A program made the position numbers and the translations under genes. Positions 24,440 through 33,501 of a stretch of DNA of 64,000 nt are shown here, in pieces. Below the pieces are notes generated by a model. The model was given only the letters and a program-made list of their open reading frames with translations. It did not search any database and was not told the DNA's origin. Every line of letters starts with the position of its first letter. Position 1 is the first letter of the stretch. This DNA is from CAZLYF01 sp964586835 (GTDB lineage: Bacteria; Bacillota; Clostridia; Christensenellales; Aristaeellaceae), in contig CAZPIC010000007.1 in the NCBI GenBank assembly GCA_964586835.1, positions 23,957-87,956 on the forward strand, written 5' to 3'.

Positions 24440-26212
24440 CTATTTGATACCAAAGACGCCCAGGACATTGCGCGTGATGGTCCGTCCGATGGTATAACCG
24501 GCACCACTGGCGCTGGAGCGAGCGACATTCTCAAGCATTCTCTCCGCCAGACCCTTTTCCTTCTTGGGCTCCTTGGCGGCAGTCGTCTTCGCTTTGACGG
24601 GCTTCTCTTCCTCCATCTTGGGCTCATACTGCCCCGTCTTCGGGTTGAAAACGAGCACCGGAGGCGGCGTCTGGACGGGTACCTGTGCGGGCACCTGTGC
24701 GGGCGGCGCCACAGTGGTCTCCAGCGCTTGCATGGGAACCGGCGCAGGCTGCGGCAAAGGCTGGGCTGGCACAGGAGCGCTGACCTCCCGGTCGACATAG
24801 GCACCCGTCTGCGGGTCAAACACCTTAAACGTCATGGCCGTGTACACAGGCTGCTGCTCCACCCCGACCTGAGCCCCCTCATATTCCGGCAAAGGCATGA
24901 GAACGCGGCTGCGGGCAACGCCCTGGGTAGTAAACTTACCCGCGAGAAGCTCATAGGCGCTTTCCCTGTCAAAAGTTTCGTCATACTTGCCCTTTAAATC
25001 ACTGGTTTCGATGATGGTCTGCCTGAGGCTGTCAGAGATAAATCCGATGCTGCTCTGGGGGGGCAGCACCTGAGCCCGCTGGGTCACCGAAGGCGAGCCA
25101 TCCTCCGTAAGAAAGGAAAGGAGGGCTTCCCCCGTCCCCAGGCTTGTGATCGCAGTCTCCATGTCAAAGGAGGGATTTGTACGGAAGGTCTGGGCAACGG
25201 TTCGAATCACGCGTTGCTCCTGGGGCGTGAAAGCCCGCAATGCGTGCTGGACACGTGCGCCAAGCTGGGATAGCACCGTGGAGGGAATATCCCCGGGGTT
25301 CTGTGTGCAGAAAAAGACACCCACGCCCTTGGAACGGATCAGGCGGATGATCAGCTCTATCTTGCTGAGCAGTTCCCGAGGGCAGTCCTCAAACAAAAGA
25401 TGCGCTTCGTCGAAGACAAAGACAAAGCGCGGAAGGTCCATGTCCCCTTGCTCGGGCAGCATTTCGTAAAGCTCGCCCAGCATCCAGAGCATAAAGGCCG
25501 AGTACAGTGCAGGCCTGAGGAAGAGCTTCTCCGCTGCCAGGATGTTGACCATCCCCTGGCCCGCTTCGTCACGCACGAACCAATCGTTGATGTTGAGGGC
25601 GGGCTCGCCGAAGAAGAGGTTGCCTCCCTGCTCCTCAAGAACGGCAACCGCCCGCTGGATGGCACCTATGCTGGCCTTGGTAATGTTGCCATAGTTGAGC
25701 GTGTAGCGCGAGGCGTTCTCCCCCGCGTAGGCAAGCATCGCCTTGAGGTCCTTCATGTCGATGAGCAGCAGGTTTTCGTCATCAGCGATCTTGAACACCA
25801 GGTGCAAAACACCGGACTGGGTTTCGTTAAGCTGGAGCATCCTGGCAAGCAGAAGAGGGCCCATCTCAGATACCGTAGCGCGCACCGGGTGGCCCTTCTC
25901 GCCGAAGATATCCCAGAAGGTCACCGGACAGGCACGGGGACTGTAGTGGGAGATGCCGGCGGTCTCCAGGCGCTCGCGGATCTTGTCGTTGAGCTCGCCC
26001 GGCTTGGCCAGCCCCGCCAGGTCGCCTTTGACGTCGGCCATGAATACCGGCACGCCCAGCTGCGAGAAAGCCTCGGACAGTACCTGGAGCGTCACGGTCT
26101 TGCCGGTACCCGTCGCCCCCGAGATCAGCCCGTGCCTGTTAGCCATCTTTGGCAGCAGACACACCGCGCCTTCGCTGGAAGTTCCAATCCAGATGGAATT
26201 GTCAAGCAGCAT
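24440..26212 (-). CDS. HerA-like DNA-translocase ATPase (DUF853)
   Basis: This 590-residue FtsK/HerA-superfamily ATPase has Walker A GATGTGKTVTLQV near residue 33, Walker B FVFVFDEAHLLFED near 263-276, and RLIRSKGVGVFFCTQNPGDIP after it. The DUF853 family is annotated as bipolar helicase-like, and its cellular task is not established. Residues about 455-545 are a Pro/Gln/Val-rich linker with the phrases VFDPQTGAYVDREV and VFNPKTGQYEPKMEEE, short repeats often met in proteins of this family. The C-terminus ends in a hydrophobic GYTIGRTITRNVLGVFGI. GGAGG lies 7 bases before the ATG. No nuclease partner (NurA) is adjacent. Confidence 0.88.
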   Translation of the reverse strand: MLLDNSIWIGTSSEGAVCLLPKMANRHGLISGATGTGKTVTLQVLSEAFSQLGVPVFMADVKGDLAGLAKPGELNDKIRERLETAGISHYSPRACPVTFWDIFGEKGHPVRATVSEMGPLLLARMLQLNETQSGVLHLVFKIADDENLLLIDMKDLKAMLAYAGENASRYTLNYGNITKASIGAIQRAVAVLEEQGGNLFFGEPALNINDWFVRDEAGQGMVNILAAEKLFLRPALYSAFMLWMLGELYEMLPEQGDMDLPRFVFVFDEAHLLFEDCPRELLSKIELIIRLIRSKGVGVFFCTQNPGDIPSTVLSQLGARVQHALRAFTPQEQRVIRTVAQTFRTNPSFDMETAITSLGTGEALLSFLTEDGSPSVTQRAQVLPPQSSIGFISDSLRQTIIETSDLKGKYDETFDRESAYELLAGKFTTQGVARSRVLMPLPEYEGAQVGVEQQPVYTAMTFKVFDPQTGAYVDREVSAPVPAQPLPQPAPVPMQALETTVAPPAQVPAQVPVQTPPPVLVFNPKTGQYEPKMEEEKPVKAKTTAAKEPKKEKGLAERMLENVARSSASGAGYTIGRTITRNVLGVFGIK

Positions 26213-26242
26213 TGTTCTTCCTCCATTTCTATCTTGTCGGGG

Positions 26243-27415
26243 TCACAAACCACGACCCCTTCCTTCAGAAACCCTCAGGCGCGCCACAACAGCGACCGCG
26301 TGCGCGCTGATCCCCTCTTCTCTACCCTCAAAGCCCATCCCCTCCGACGTCGTCGCCTTGACGGACACCGCGTCCGGCGACAGGGAGAGTGCCGACGCGA
26401 TCTTCTGCCGCATCAGGGGCACGTGCGCCTTCAAGCGCGGTTGCTGTGCCACAACGGTCATATCCACGCTTGAGGGATGGTATCCTTCCGTGGCGAGGAG
26501 ATTCTTCGTCCGTTTCAGCAGTTCCAGGGAGGAAACACCGCGTAAGCCTTCGTCAGCGTCTGGAAAGTGGGTTCCAATATCCCCCAGAGCACAGGCACCC
26601 AGCAGGGCATCGATGAGCGCATGAACCGCTACATCCGCGTCTGAATGTCCCATCAGCCCCTTCTCAAAGGGCAGCGTGACCCCTCCAATCACCAGTGGCC
26701 GTCCGGGAACCAGGCGATGCGCATCGTATCCAATCCCGACCCTCTGGGGATGCGCGGAAAGCAGGATGCGCTCCGCTTGGGCAATGTCCCCGGGAACTGT
26801 CAGCTTGATGTTGTCTCCCTCCCCGGGAACAAGGTACACGGGAATGCCCGCCTTTTCAAGCAGGCCCGCATCGTCTGTGACGCTCCCCTCCGCCTTTTCC
26901 ATGGCTTCAAGCAGGCGTGCCCTGTTGAAGCCCTGAGGGGTCTGGACTGCTCGGAGGGCATCGCGGTCGATGGTCTTTACCGCCAGGCCACGCCCATCCA
27001 CTTCCTTCACCGTGTCCGTCAGCGGCAGTGACGGCACACCGGACCCTCGTTCCAACGCGCTCGTGAGAACCCTTCCGACCAGTTCCTGGGACACCAAGGG
27101 CCTTGCCCCGTCATGAATGAGGACGGTGTCGCAGGTCTCCGGCAGGCACCCGAGCGCGTTTTTAACGCTTTCCAGCCTGTTTCTGCCCCCGGGACAGAAG
27201 CCTTCTATCTCAAGGCCGCAGGCAGCGAGCGTCTGCTCAAACAAAAAGCGCTCCTCCATCCGAACAACGAGAAGGATCCCGTCACAGGCTTCCCTGAAAG
27301 CCTGCACGGCCAGGCTGATCGCCGGAACGCCCGCGATTTCAATCAGCGTCTTGCTGTGCCGGACGCCCATCCTCCGGCCGCTACCCGCTGCCAGAATGAC
27401 CGCCCAAACGCTCAC
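26243..27415 (-). CDS. ispDF: Bifunctional IspD-IspF fusion of the MEP isoprenoid pathway
   Basis: This is a 390-residue two-enzyme fusion. Residues 1-222 are IspD (2-C-methylerythritol 4-phosphate cytidylyltransferase) with VILAAGSGRRMG, HDGARPLVS and DAGLLEKAGIPV. Residues 225-390 are IspF (the 2,4-cyclodiphosphate synthase) with RVGIGYDAHRL carrying the Asp/His zinc ligands, GHSDADVAVHALIDALLGA, DIGTHFPD and the C-terminal KATTSEGMGFEGREEGISA. IspE, which acts between them, is not in the window. The GTG start overlaps the DUF4364 stop as GTGA with AGGAGG 4 bases ahead. Such fusions occur in several bacterial groups and are complete here. Confidence 0.95.
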   Translation of the reverse strand: MSVWAVILAAGSGRRMGVRHSKTLIEIAGVPAISLAVQAFREACDGILLVVRMEERFLFEQTLAACGLEIEGFCPGGRNRLESVKNALGCLPETCDTVLIHDGARPLVSQELVGRVLTSALERGSGVPSLPLTDTVKEVDGRGLAVKTIDRDALRAVQTPQGFNRARLLEAMEKAEGSVTDDAGLLEKAGIPVYLVPGEGDNIKLTVPGDIAQAERILLSAHPQRVGIGYDAHRLVPGRPLVIGGVTLPFEKGLMGHSDADVAVHALIDALLGACALGDIGTHFPDADEGLRGVSSLELLKRTKNLLATEGYHPSSVDMTVVAQQPRLKAHVPLMRQKIASALSLSPDAVSVKATTSEGMGFEGREEGISAHAVAVVARLRVSEGRGRGL

Positions 27416-27954
27416 GCGTCCTCCTGCTGGGACAGCTCCCGGATGATAAAATCATAAATCCGCTGTGCGCTCTTCTGCCACCGGTCCCGAAAGCCGGCAG
27501 CCAGCTCCGCAGTGGGTAGGCTCATATCCAGCGACATCAGGGTCATCTCCCCTTCCGAGACCTGCAGCGATACATGGTACTCGTTCCCCTCCCCGTGAAA
27601 GACATACGCGGACAGTTCGCGCTCACGCATGAAGCGTTCTCGAAATGCGGGGGCTGCCCCGGCAATCCTGTCCACCGCGCTGGGCGCGGCCCGATGCAAA
27701 AAGAGCTTCAATGCCTCACGGCCACTGTCGGTAATCCGGTACAGGTCATCCGCGGCCTGTCGCGTTCTTGATACCTGGCCGGAACCCCTCAGGTCCACCA
27801 GGGCGGACTGCAGGTCGAAATAGTTCATGACATCTGTTTCCACCATGAAGGAAATCAGCTGTAGGTTCCTGCATTCCCCCAGCAGGTGCAGCGCATGGAG
27901 GGTCAGCACCTTGCTCTCTACCTCGTCAAGGCGACGCCTTGGAAAATCTGTCAT
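27412..27954 (-). CDS. DUF4364-family winged-helix-like protein
   Basis: This 180-residue protein matches DUF4364, a Firmicute family. The N-terminal half (LISFMVETDVMNYFDLQSAL, LVDLRGSGQVSRTRQ, YRITDSGREAL) reads as a winged helix like those of PadR-type regulators. The C-terminal half (YHVSLQVSEGEMTLMSLDMSLP) is beta-rich. It is probably a DNA-binding regulator; the target is unknown. The ATG at 27954 has GGGAGG 5 bases upstream. An ATG seven codons earlier overlaps the helicase stop but has no ribosome site. The context is helicase, DUF4364, ispDF in a tightly packed operon. Confidence 0.88.
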   Translation of the reverse strand: MTDFPRRRLDEVESKVLTLHALHLLGECRNLQLISFMVETDVMNYFDLQSALVDLRGSGQVSRTRQAADDLYRITDSGREALKLFLHRAAPSAVDRIAGAAPAFRERFMRERELSAYVFHGEGNEYHVSLQVSEGEMTLMSLDMSLPTAELAAGFRDRWQKSAQRIYDFIIRELSQQEDA

Positions 27955-27971
27955 ACGGACCTCCCTCTCGC

Positions 27972-30263
27972 TCATTTCAATGCGCTTGCCCAGAACTCCT
28001 GCAAAAGGGAAGCAATGTCACCTGCCGAGGCAGCGCGCCCAAGGCGGATGTGCCCTGGCAGCAGGGAAGCATAGCCCGCCTGCAGGTACCGGTCGTCCAC
28101 CAGGAGCAGCGAACCCCTATCGCTTTCAGAGCGGATGACCCGCCCTGCCGCCTGGACCACCCTGTGCATGCCCGGATAGCGATAGGCAAGGTCAAACCCC
28201 CTCCCCAGCGTCCTCTCGTAATGTTCAAAGAGCAGTTCACGCTCCTGGTCCACCCCCGGAAGGCTCACGCCCACCACACAGGCTCCGATGAGGGAAAGCC
28301 CTGGCAAATCGATCCCTTCGGCAAAGGATCCCCCCATCACGCACAGCCCGAGGAGGGCCCTCTTCTCCCGGCTGAAACGCCTGAGAAAGACCTCCCGCGC
28401 CTCGTCGTCCATCTCTCTGCGCTGGGCATACAGAGGCAGGGAGGGAAAGACACGGCTCAGGGTTTCCGCAGCAAGGTTCAGGTACGCATAGGAAGGGAAA
28501 AACGCCATGTACTTGCCCGGACGCGAAGCATACTGCGCTGCGATCCCCTCACAGAGCGTGAAAACCGTATCGTCTCTTGCCCTGTAGCGCGTGTTGAGAG
28601 GAAAGACAAGCGCCCTTAGGTTTTCCTCGGGGAAGGGAGAGGGCAGCTCAAAGCAGGCGTCCTCCGAATCCCCTCCAAGGAGGTCCCGCATGCGCTCAAG
28701 AGGCCTGAGCGTCGCGGAAAACAGCACGCTTCCGGCCATGCGCTTCAGGCGTTCCCTCAGGTGTTCCGTGATGTTCAGACAGAACAGCTTTAGCGTGGGG
28801 AAGGCCTGGCTACCGCCTGACAGCATCCTGTACTGCCCAGGCGCCGTGGCCATGCGTTCCGCCGCAGCCAGGAAAGAACCCAGGTCCCTCAGGAGGGCCA
28901 CCCGCTTCTCCGCCGCAGCGGACCCCGCCAGGGCCTCGCCCAGGGCCCCCGCGCAATGGAGAAGCCCCTCTCTGGGCGCCTCAAGCCCTTTTTCAAGCTC
29001 CCTCAAGGCCTTGATCAGACCGGTAGCTGTCCGGTATACCTCCGTCTGACGGCCGCGTTCCCGCCCTTCCGCACGGCGGACCTCGGCGACGGACGCTGCA
29101 CTGAGGCTCCCCGAAAGCATGCTGCGGACGCGGTCTTCCAGGTTGTGCGCCTCATCCACCAGCAACGTTACGCGCCGCGGCGAGTGGAAGATCCTTCGCA
29201 GGAAGATTTTGGGGTCGAGGGCATAATTGTAATCACAAACGACCACGTCTGCAATCTCACTTAAGGCGAGACTGAATTCAAAGGGACAAAGCTGCCGCCT
29301 GTCGCTTTCCTGACGAACCGCCTTCACATCCCAGGTTTCCCGCCCACCCTCCTCGAGCAGCGCGGCCCTTTCCCTCAGGTAGTGTCCCCTCGCCCTCGGG
29401 CAGATGTCCGGATGGCAGGCAACACCGGGCGTCGGGCAGACCTTGTCCTTGGCGCTCAGGTTGAGCACCCGGGCCTTCATCCCCCCCTCCCTCATGCGCT
29501 CAAGCTCACTGAGGGCCGCCATCTGGGCGGTCGTACGCGCGGTCAGGTAGAAGACCTGGTCTGTTAGCCCCTCTCCCAGTGCCTTGAGGGCGGGGAAGAG
29601 CACTGCGGCGCTCTTCCCCGTTCCGGTGGGCATGACGGCAAAGAGTTTCCTGCGCCTTAAGATGGCGGTATAGGCCTGAGCAGCCATTTCCCGCTGCCCT
29701 ACCCTGAAGTTGTCGTAAGGGAAACGAAGCGCTGCAAGGGAGAGGTCCCGGGCCAGGCAGTGTGCTTGCAGCTGCGCCCGCCAGGCGGCATAAGGCTCAA
29801 GAAGCGAGAGGAAGTCCCGCCTGAGCTCCTCTGCGCTAAAGATCTCCCCATGGGAAGCGACAGGGTCGCCTTCCGGCGTCACATAGCTGAGCTTTAAGGC
29901 CACCCCCTCTAGCCCGTCCCGCTCGCAGAGCATATGCCCGTAGGACTTCACCTGCATGAGATGCGATAAAAGGGGGTCGGCAGGGGCTGATCCCCGGGCC
30001 AGCTTGATCTCCTCGATCAGTGGCGGCTTGGCGTTCGGGTCGTAGAGATCCATCCGCCCGCTGACCACGAAGCGGAGCCCGCAGGCCTCCCCACTCCAGG
30101 AAAGCGCCGTTTCGACCTGCGCCGTACTCCTCTTCTGGTGGGCTGTGTGCCCCCTGCGCCCTTCATCAAGAGTCTGGAGCGAGAGAGGGAGGATGTCTTC
30201 CGTAAAAAAGGAATACTCTACCAGCTGCCGGACCGACACACGCTCCGAAGACTCGGAGGCCAT
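27972..30263 (-). CDS. Cas4/RecB-like nuclease fused to an XPD/Rad3-type Fe-S DNA helicase
   Basis: This is a 763-residue protein. The N-terminal about 170 residues carry PD-(D/E)xK nuclease motifs: GRMDLYD (D73), EEIKLARG (E88, K90) and QVKSYG, the QxxxY motif of RecB/Cas4 nucleases (Q104, Y108). From 185 on there is a superfamily 2 helicase: PTGTGKS (212-218), DEAH (370-373), and the last motif QAAGRVIRSESDRG. Four cysteines (276, 283, 288, 326) between motifs Ia and II fit the Fe-S domain of XPD/DinG. It is expected to unwind DNA 5'-3' in repair. GGAGG lies 6 bases before the ATG, 2 bases after truA. Confidence 0.9.
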   Translation of the reverse strand: MASESSERVSVRQLVEYSFFTEDILPLSLQTLDEGRRGHTAHQKRSTAQVETALSWSGEACGLRFVVSGRMDLYDPNAKPPLIEEIKLARGSAPADPLLSHLMQVKSYGHMLCERDGLEGVALKLSYVTPEGDPVASHGEIFSAEELRRDFLSLLEPYAAWRAQLQAHCLARDLSLAALRFPYDNFRVGQREMAAQAYTAILRRRKLFAVMPTGTGKSAAVLFPALKALGEGLTDQVFYLTARTTAQMAALSELERMREGGMKARVLNLSAKDKVCPTPGVACHPDICPRARGHYLRERAALLEEGGRETWDVKAVRQESDRRQLCPFEFSLALSEIADVVVCDYNYALDPKIFLRRIFHSPRRVTLLVDEAHNLEDRVRSMLSGSLSAASVAEVRRAEGRERGRQTEVYRTATGLIKALRELEKGLEAPREGLLHCAGALGEALAGSAAAEKRVALLRDLGSFLAAAERMATAPGQYRMLSGGSQAFPTLKLFCLNITEHLRERLKRMAGSVLFSATLRPLERMRDLLGGDSEDACFELPSPFPEENLRALVFPLNTRYRARDDTVFTLCEGIAAQYASRPGKYMAFFPSYAYLNLAAETLSRVFPSLPLYAQRREMDDEAREVFLRRFSREKRALLGLCVMGGSFAEGIDLPGLSLIGACVVGVSLPGVDQERELLFEHYERTLGRGFDLAYRYPGMHRVVQAAGRVIRSESDRGSLLLVDDRYLQAGYASLLPGHIRLGRAASAGDIASLLQEFWASALK

Positions 30264-30265
30264 GC

Positions 30266-31021
30266 TCAGCCTCCGTCCTCGTACAGCACCCGCGTGAGCT
30301 CCAGCCCCCTGGCGGGCGCTGTCGGCCCCAGCTGAAGCCTGTTACCGCTGTGAAAAGCCCTCTCAAAAGCGCCACCGTCCAGCCTGCCCAGGCCGATGGC
30401 GATCAGCGTACCGGCAATGATGCGCACCATGTTATACAAAAAGGCGTCTCCCCGCACAAAGAGGGCGATCTCGTCTCCCTGGGGGCAGACTTCCACGGCG
30501 GAAAGCGTGCGCAGCGTGCTGCGGGCTTCGCCGCCTGCTGCCTCAAAAGCCTTGAAATCATGCCGTCCCAGCAGGACAGGGCAAGCACTGCCCATCGCGC
30601 CTGCATCCAGCGGCAGCGGGACGTGGGCGCAAAAAGGGTCCCTGAGGGCGCTGGCATGCCTGCGGTTGAAAATGCGGTAGGTATACTCCTTGCCCTGGGC
30701 TGAAAACCGGGCGTGAAAGCCCGGCGGCACCTCCCGCGAGGCGCTGACGCGGATATCCCTGGGGAGCAGCGTATTGAGTACAAAGGGATACTTGTCCGAG
30801 GGGACCCCGCTGTGCGCATCAAAATGCGCGTTCTGGCCCAATGCGTGCACGCCTGCGTCCGTGCGGCTGGCGCCGGTAAGAGGCCGCCTTGTCCCCTCAA
30901 CTTTTTCCAACGCCCTCTCCAGCACCTCCTGCACGCTCAGACCGTTCTCCTGCTTCTGCCAACCGCAGTACCGGGTCCCCACGTATTCCAGGGTCAGCAG
31001 GATGCGCCTCGCGGCTTTCAC
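30266..31021 (-). CDS. truA: tRNA pseudouridine(38-40) synthase
   Basis: This is a 251-residue TruA. The catalytic Asp is in GASRTDAGVHA (D55). The YCGWQKQ segment near residue 18 and FHARFSAQGKEYTYRIFNRR are family typical, as are HDFKAFEA and NMVRIIAGTLIAIGLGR. It isomerises uridines 38-40 in the anticodon stem-loop. It begins with GTG overlapping the ecfT stop as GTGA. The ecfA1-ecfA2-ecfT-truA order is widely conserved in Firmicutes, where the gene often sits in the ribosomal protein cluster; here it does not. Confidence 0.95.
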   Translation of the reverse strand: MKAARRILLTLEYVGTRYCGWQKQENGLSVQEVLERALEKVEGTRRPLTGASRTDAGVHALGQNAHFDAHSGVPSDKYPFVLNTLLPRDIRVSASREVPPGFHARFSAQGKEYTYRIFNRRHASALRDPFCAHVPLPLDAGAMGSACPVLLGRHDFKAFEAAGGEARSTLRTLSAVEVCPQGDEIALFVRGDAFLYNMVRIIAGTLIAIGLGRLDGGAFERAFHSGNRLQLGPTAPARGLELTRVLYEDGG

Positions 31022-31821
31022 ACCAGCGCCTCTGTCAGGAGGACGGCCGCGATCAACAGGGCAAGGGTGGCCAGGGCAATGAAATCGCTCCTGTCCATCT
31101 TCAGCACGCGCAGCCTGGTGCGTCCCTCGCTCCCCCGATAGCAGCGCGCCTCCATGGCCATCGCCAGCTCGCCCGCGCGGCGAAAGGCGCTGACAAACAG
31201 CGGCACCAGCAGCGGGATCATCGCCCTGGCCCGGTTTTTCAAGCTTCCCGATGCAAAATCGGCCCCGCGCGCTGTCTGGGCTTTCATGATCTTGTCGGCT
31301 TCCTCCGTGAGCGTAGGGATAAACCTGAGCGCGATGGTCATCATCATCGCCATCTCGTGAGAAGGGAAGCGAAATACCTTCAGCGGCGAGCTTAGGCTTT
31401 CGATCCCGTCGGTGAGCGTCACAGGCGAGGTGGTCAGTGTCAGTATGCTGCTACCCGTGACCAGAAATACGAGCCTGAGAGAAAAGTGCATCGCGTTCAT
31501 AAAGCCGTCCTCGGTCACGCTGAGGAACGCCCAGCGAAAGAGGACCCTTTCTCCACTACCGAAAAAGAGGTTGAGCACGAAGGTCAGTATCAGAAGGAAG
31601 CGCAGGGGACGAAGGCTCCTGATCATCATCCTGGCGGGCAAAGTGCTCAAGCCCGCCGCAAGGACGATATACGCAAGCACTGGCAGGTAGCCAAGGGGGG
31701 ATTTCACCAGAAAGACCGCGGCAATGAACCCCACGGTCAGGAGGATCTTCATCCTGGGGTCCAGCCTGTGCACGGGGCTCTCGACCGGGTAGTATTGCCC
31801 GAGGGTGATGTCACGTAGCAT
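31018..31821 (-). CDS. ecfT: ECF transporter transmembrane subunit EcfT
   Basis: This 267-residue integral membrane protein of energy-coupling-factor vitamin importers has about five hydrophobic segments (e.g. ILLTVGFIAAVFLVKSPLGYL, LRFLLILTFVLNLFF). Two coupling Ala-Arg motifs are present: AQTARGADF, and MEARCYRGSE near the C-terminus; these bind the two ATPases. The ATG at 31821 is preferred for GGGAGG 8 bases upstream, and it overlaps the ecfA2 end by 11 bases. With EcfA1 and EcfA2 it forms a shared module that serves separate substrate-binding subunits, of which BioY at 47.8 kb is one candidate. Confidence 0.94.
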   Translation of the reverse strand: MLRDITLGQYYPVESPVHRLDPRMKILLTVGFIAAVFLVKSPLGYLPVLAYIVLAAGLSTLPARMMIRSLRPLRFLLILTFVLNLFFGSGERVLFRWAFLSVTEDGFMNAMHFSLRLVFLVTGSSILTLTTSPVTLTDGIESLSSPLKVFRFPSHEMAMMMTIALRFIPTLTEEADKIMKAQTARGADFASGSLKNRARAMIPLLVPLFVSAFRRAGELAMAMEARCYRGSEGRTRLRVLKMDRSDFIALATLALLIAAVLLTEALV

Positions 31822-32674
31822 GCTGACAACCTCCCGCAAGAAGTGCAACGAGCGCCTCTGTCATTTCCTCGGGAAGATAGCACTCGGGCACGGGGATCCC
31901 ACTTGTCCTGAGCATCCCGGCCAGCTTGCTCACCTGAGGCACATCCAGCCCCATGGCGGTCAGGCGGTCGACCTGCGAAAAGATTTCGCGGGGCGCGCCG
32001 GTCATGACAACCGTTCCCTTCTCCATCACCGCGATACGCGTCGCTAGGCGAGCTACGTCGTCCATGCTGTGGGAGATCATGACTACGGTGACGCCTTCTT
32101 CATGCAGACGCCGGATATCGCCCATGAGATAGTCGCGCCCGCGGGGATCCAGCCCGGCCGTTGGCTCATCCAGCACCAGGATGCGCGGCCGCATGGCCAG
32201 TACCCCAGCCAGCGCGACGCGACGCATCTGTCCGCCGGAGAGTTCAAAGGGCGACTTCTCCGCGATCTCCTCATACGAAAGGCCCATCAACTCCATGGCC
32301 GTGCGGACGCGGCTGTCCGTCTCCAGGTCGGAAAGCCCCATGTTCCGAGGCCCGAAGCCTATATCTTTGGCGACAGTCTCCTCAAAAAGCTGGTGTTCCG
32401 GATACTGAAAGACAAGCCCCACCTGAAAACGGATCGCCCGCCTGTCCGTTTCCTTCGCGTTGATGTCCACACCATCCAGCAAAACTCTCCCCTCGGTCGG
32501 GCGCAGCAGAGCGTTGAGATGCTGGGCCAGGGTGGACTTGCCCGACCCCGTATGCCCGATGATCGCCAGCACCTCGCCGTCCTCCACCTGCAGGTTGGCG
32601 TTGCGGATCGCCGTGGCCTGAAACGGACTCCCGGGCTGATAGGTGTGCGTTAGCTGTTCGACGGTGATGGGCAT
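31811..32674 (-). CDS. ecfA2: ECF transporter ATPase EcfA2
   Basis: This 287-residue ABC ATPase has Walker A GHTGSGKSTLAQHLN, Q-loop VFQYPEHQLFEETV, signature LSGGQMRRVALAG, Walker B ILVLDEPTAGLDP, and switch His in MISHSMDD. FQYPEHQLFEETV is the form found in EcfA2, whereas EcfA1 has FQNPDNQ. It pairs with EcfA1 to power EcfT. The start lies within the end of ecfA1 (25-base overlap), with GGGAGG 10 bases upstream. Confidence 0.94.
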   Translation of the reverse strand: MPITVEQLTHTYQPGSPFQATAIRNANLQVEDGEVLAIIGHTGSGKSTLAQHLNALLRPTEGRVLLDGVDINAKETDRRAIRFQVGLVFQYPEHQLFEETVAKDIGFGPRNMGLSDLETDSRVRTAMELMGLSYEEIAEKSPFELSGGQMRRVALAGVLAMRPRILVLDEPTAGLDPRGRDYLMGDIRRLHEEGVTVVMISHSMDDVARLATRIAVMEKGTVVMTGAPREIFSQVDRLTAMGLDVPQVSKLAGMLRTSGIPVPECYLPEEMTEALVALLAGGCQHAT

Positions 32675-33501
32675 AGGCGCCGCACCTCCCTGGCCATTTC
32701 CTCCACGGTCAGGATATCCAAAGGTACATCGACCCCACGCCTCAACAGCATGTGCGCAAGCCGCGTCATCGGGGGCACGTCCAGGCGCCAGGCGCGAACT
32801 TCTTCGGCTTTTGAAAACACCTCACGTGGCGTCCCATCCGCCGCCAGTCTTCCCTTGAACATCACCGCCACGCGCTCGCAAAGGGCTGCCTCCTCCATGA
32901 AGTGGGTGATCCACACAACAGTAATCCCCTTCTCGCGGTTGAGCCTGCGGACTGTCTCAAACACCTCGGCGCGCCCGGAGGGATCCAGCATCGCGGTCGC
33001 CTCATCCAGGATCAGGGCTTCGGGTCTCATCGCAAGGATGCCCGCAATGGCGACGCGCTGTTTCTGCCCCCCCGAAAGAAGATGGGGCGCCCGTCCGGCG
33101 AACTCGCTCATCGCTACGGCACTGAGCGCCTCCTCAATCCTCGCAGGCATTTCCTCCGTAGGCACGCCGATGTTCTCAAGCCCGAAAGCCACGTCCTCTT
33201 GGACCATGGTCGCCACAATCTGATTGTCGGGATTTTGAAACACCATGCCAGCGCGCTTGCGGATCTCAAAGGTAAGGGCGGGGTCCAAGGTGTCCATACC
33301 ACTGACCGTCACCCGCCCGGAAGTGGGCAGATAGAGACCGTTAAGAAGCTTTGCCACGGTGGACTTGCCCGACCCGTTGTGGCCCAGCAGCGCCATGAAC
33401 TCGCCCCTGCTGACCGTCAGGGAAAAGTCTTCTACCGCGGGCTTGGCGCCTTCCTCGTACAGATAGCTCACCCTATCCATCTGGAGGTGAACTTTGCTCA
33501 T
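32650..33501 (-). CDS. ecfA1: ECF transporter ATPase EcfA1
   Basis: This 283-residue ABC ATPase has Walker A GHNGSGKSTVAKLLNGL, Q-loop VFQNPDNQIVATMVQEDVAFG (the EcfA1 wording), signature LSGGQKQRVAIAG, Walker B LILDEATAMLDPSGR and switch His in WITHFMEEA. It is the first of the three ECF genes and overlaps the tgt stop by 4 bases (ATGA), with GGAGG upstream. The C-terminal about 60 residues are the short regulatory extension usual for these ATPases. Confidence 0.94.
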   Translation of the reverse strand: MSKVHLQMDRVSYLYEEGAKPAVEDFSLTVSRGEFMALLGHNGSGKSTVAKLLNGLYLPTSGRVTVSGMDTLDPALTFEIRKRAGMVFQNPDNQIVATMVQEDVAFGLENIGVPTEEMPARIEEALSAVAMSEFAGRAPHLLSGGQKQRVAIAGILAMRPEALILDEATAMLDPSGRAEVFETVRRLNREKGITVVWITHFMEEAALCERVAVMFKGRLAADGTPREVFSKAEEVRAWRLDVPPMTRLAHMLLRRGVDVPLDILTVEEMAREVRRLCPSPSNS

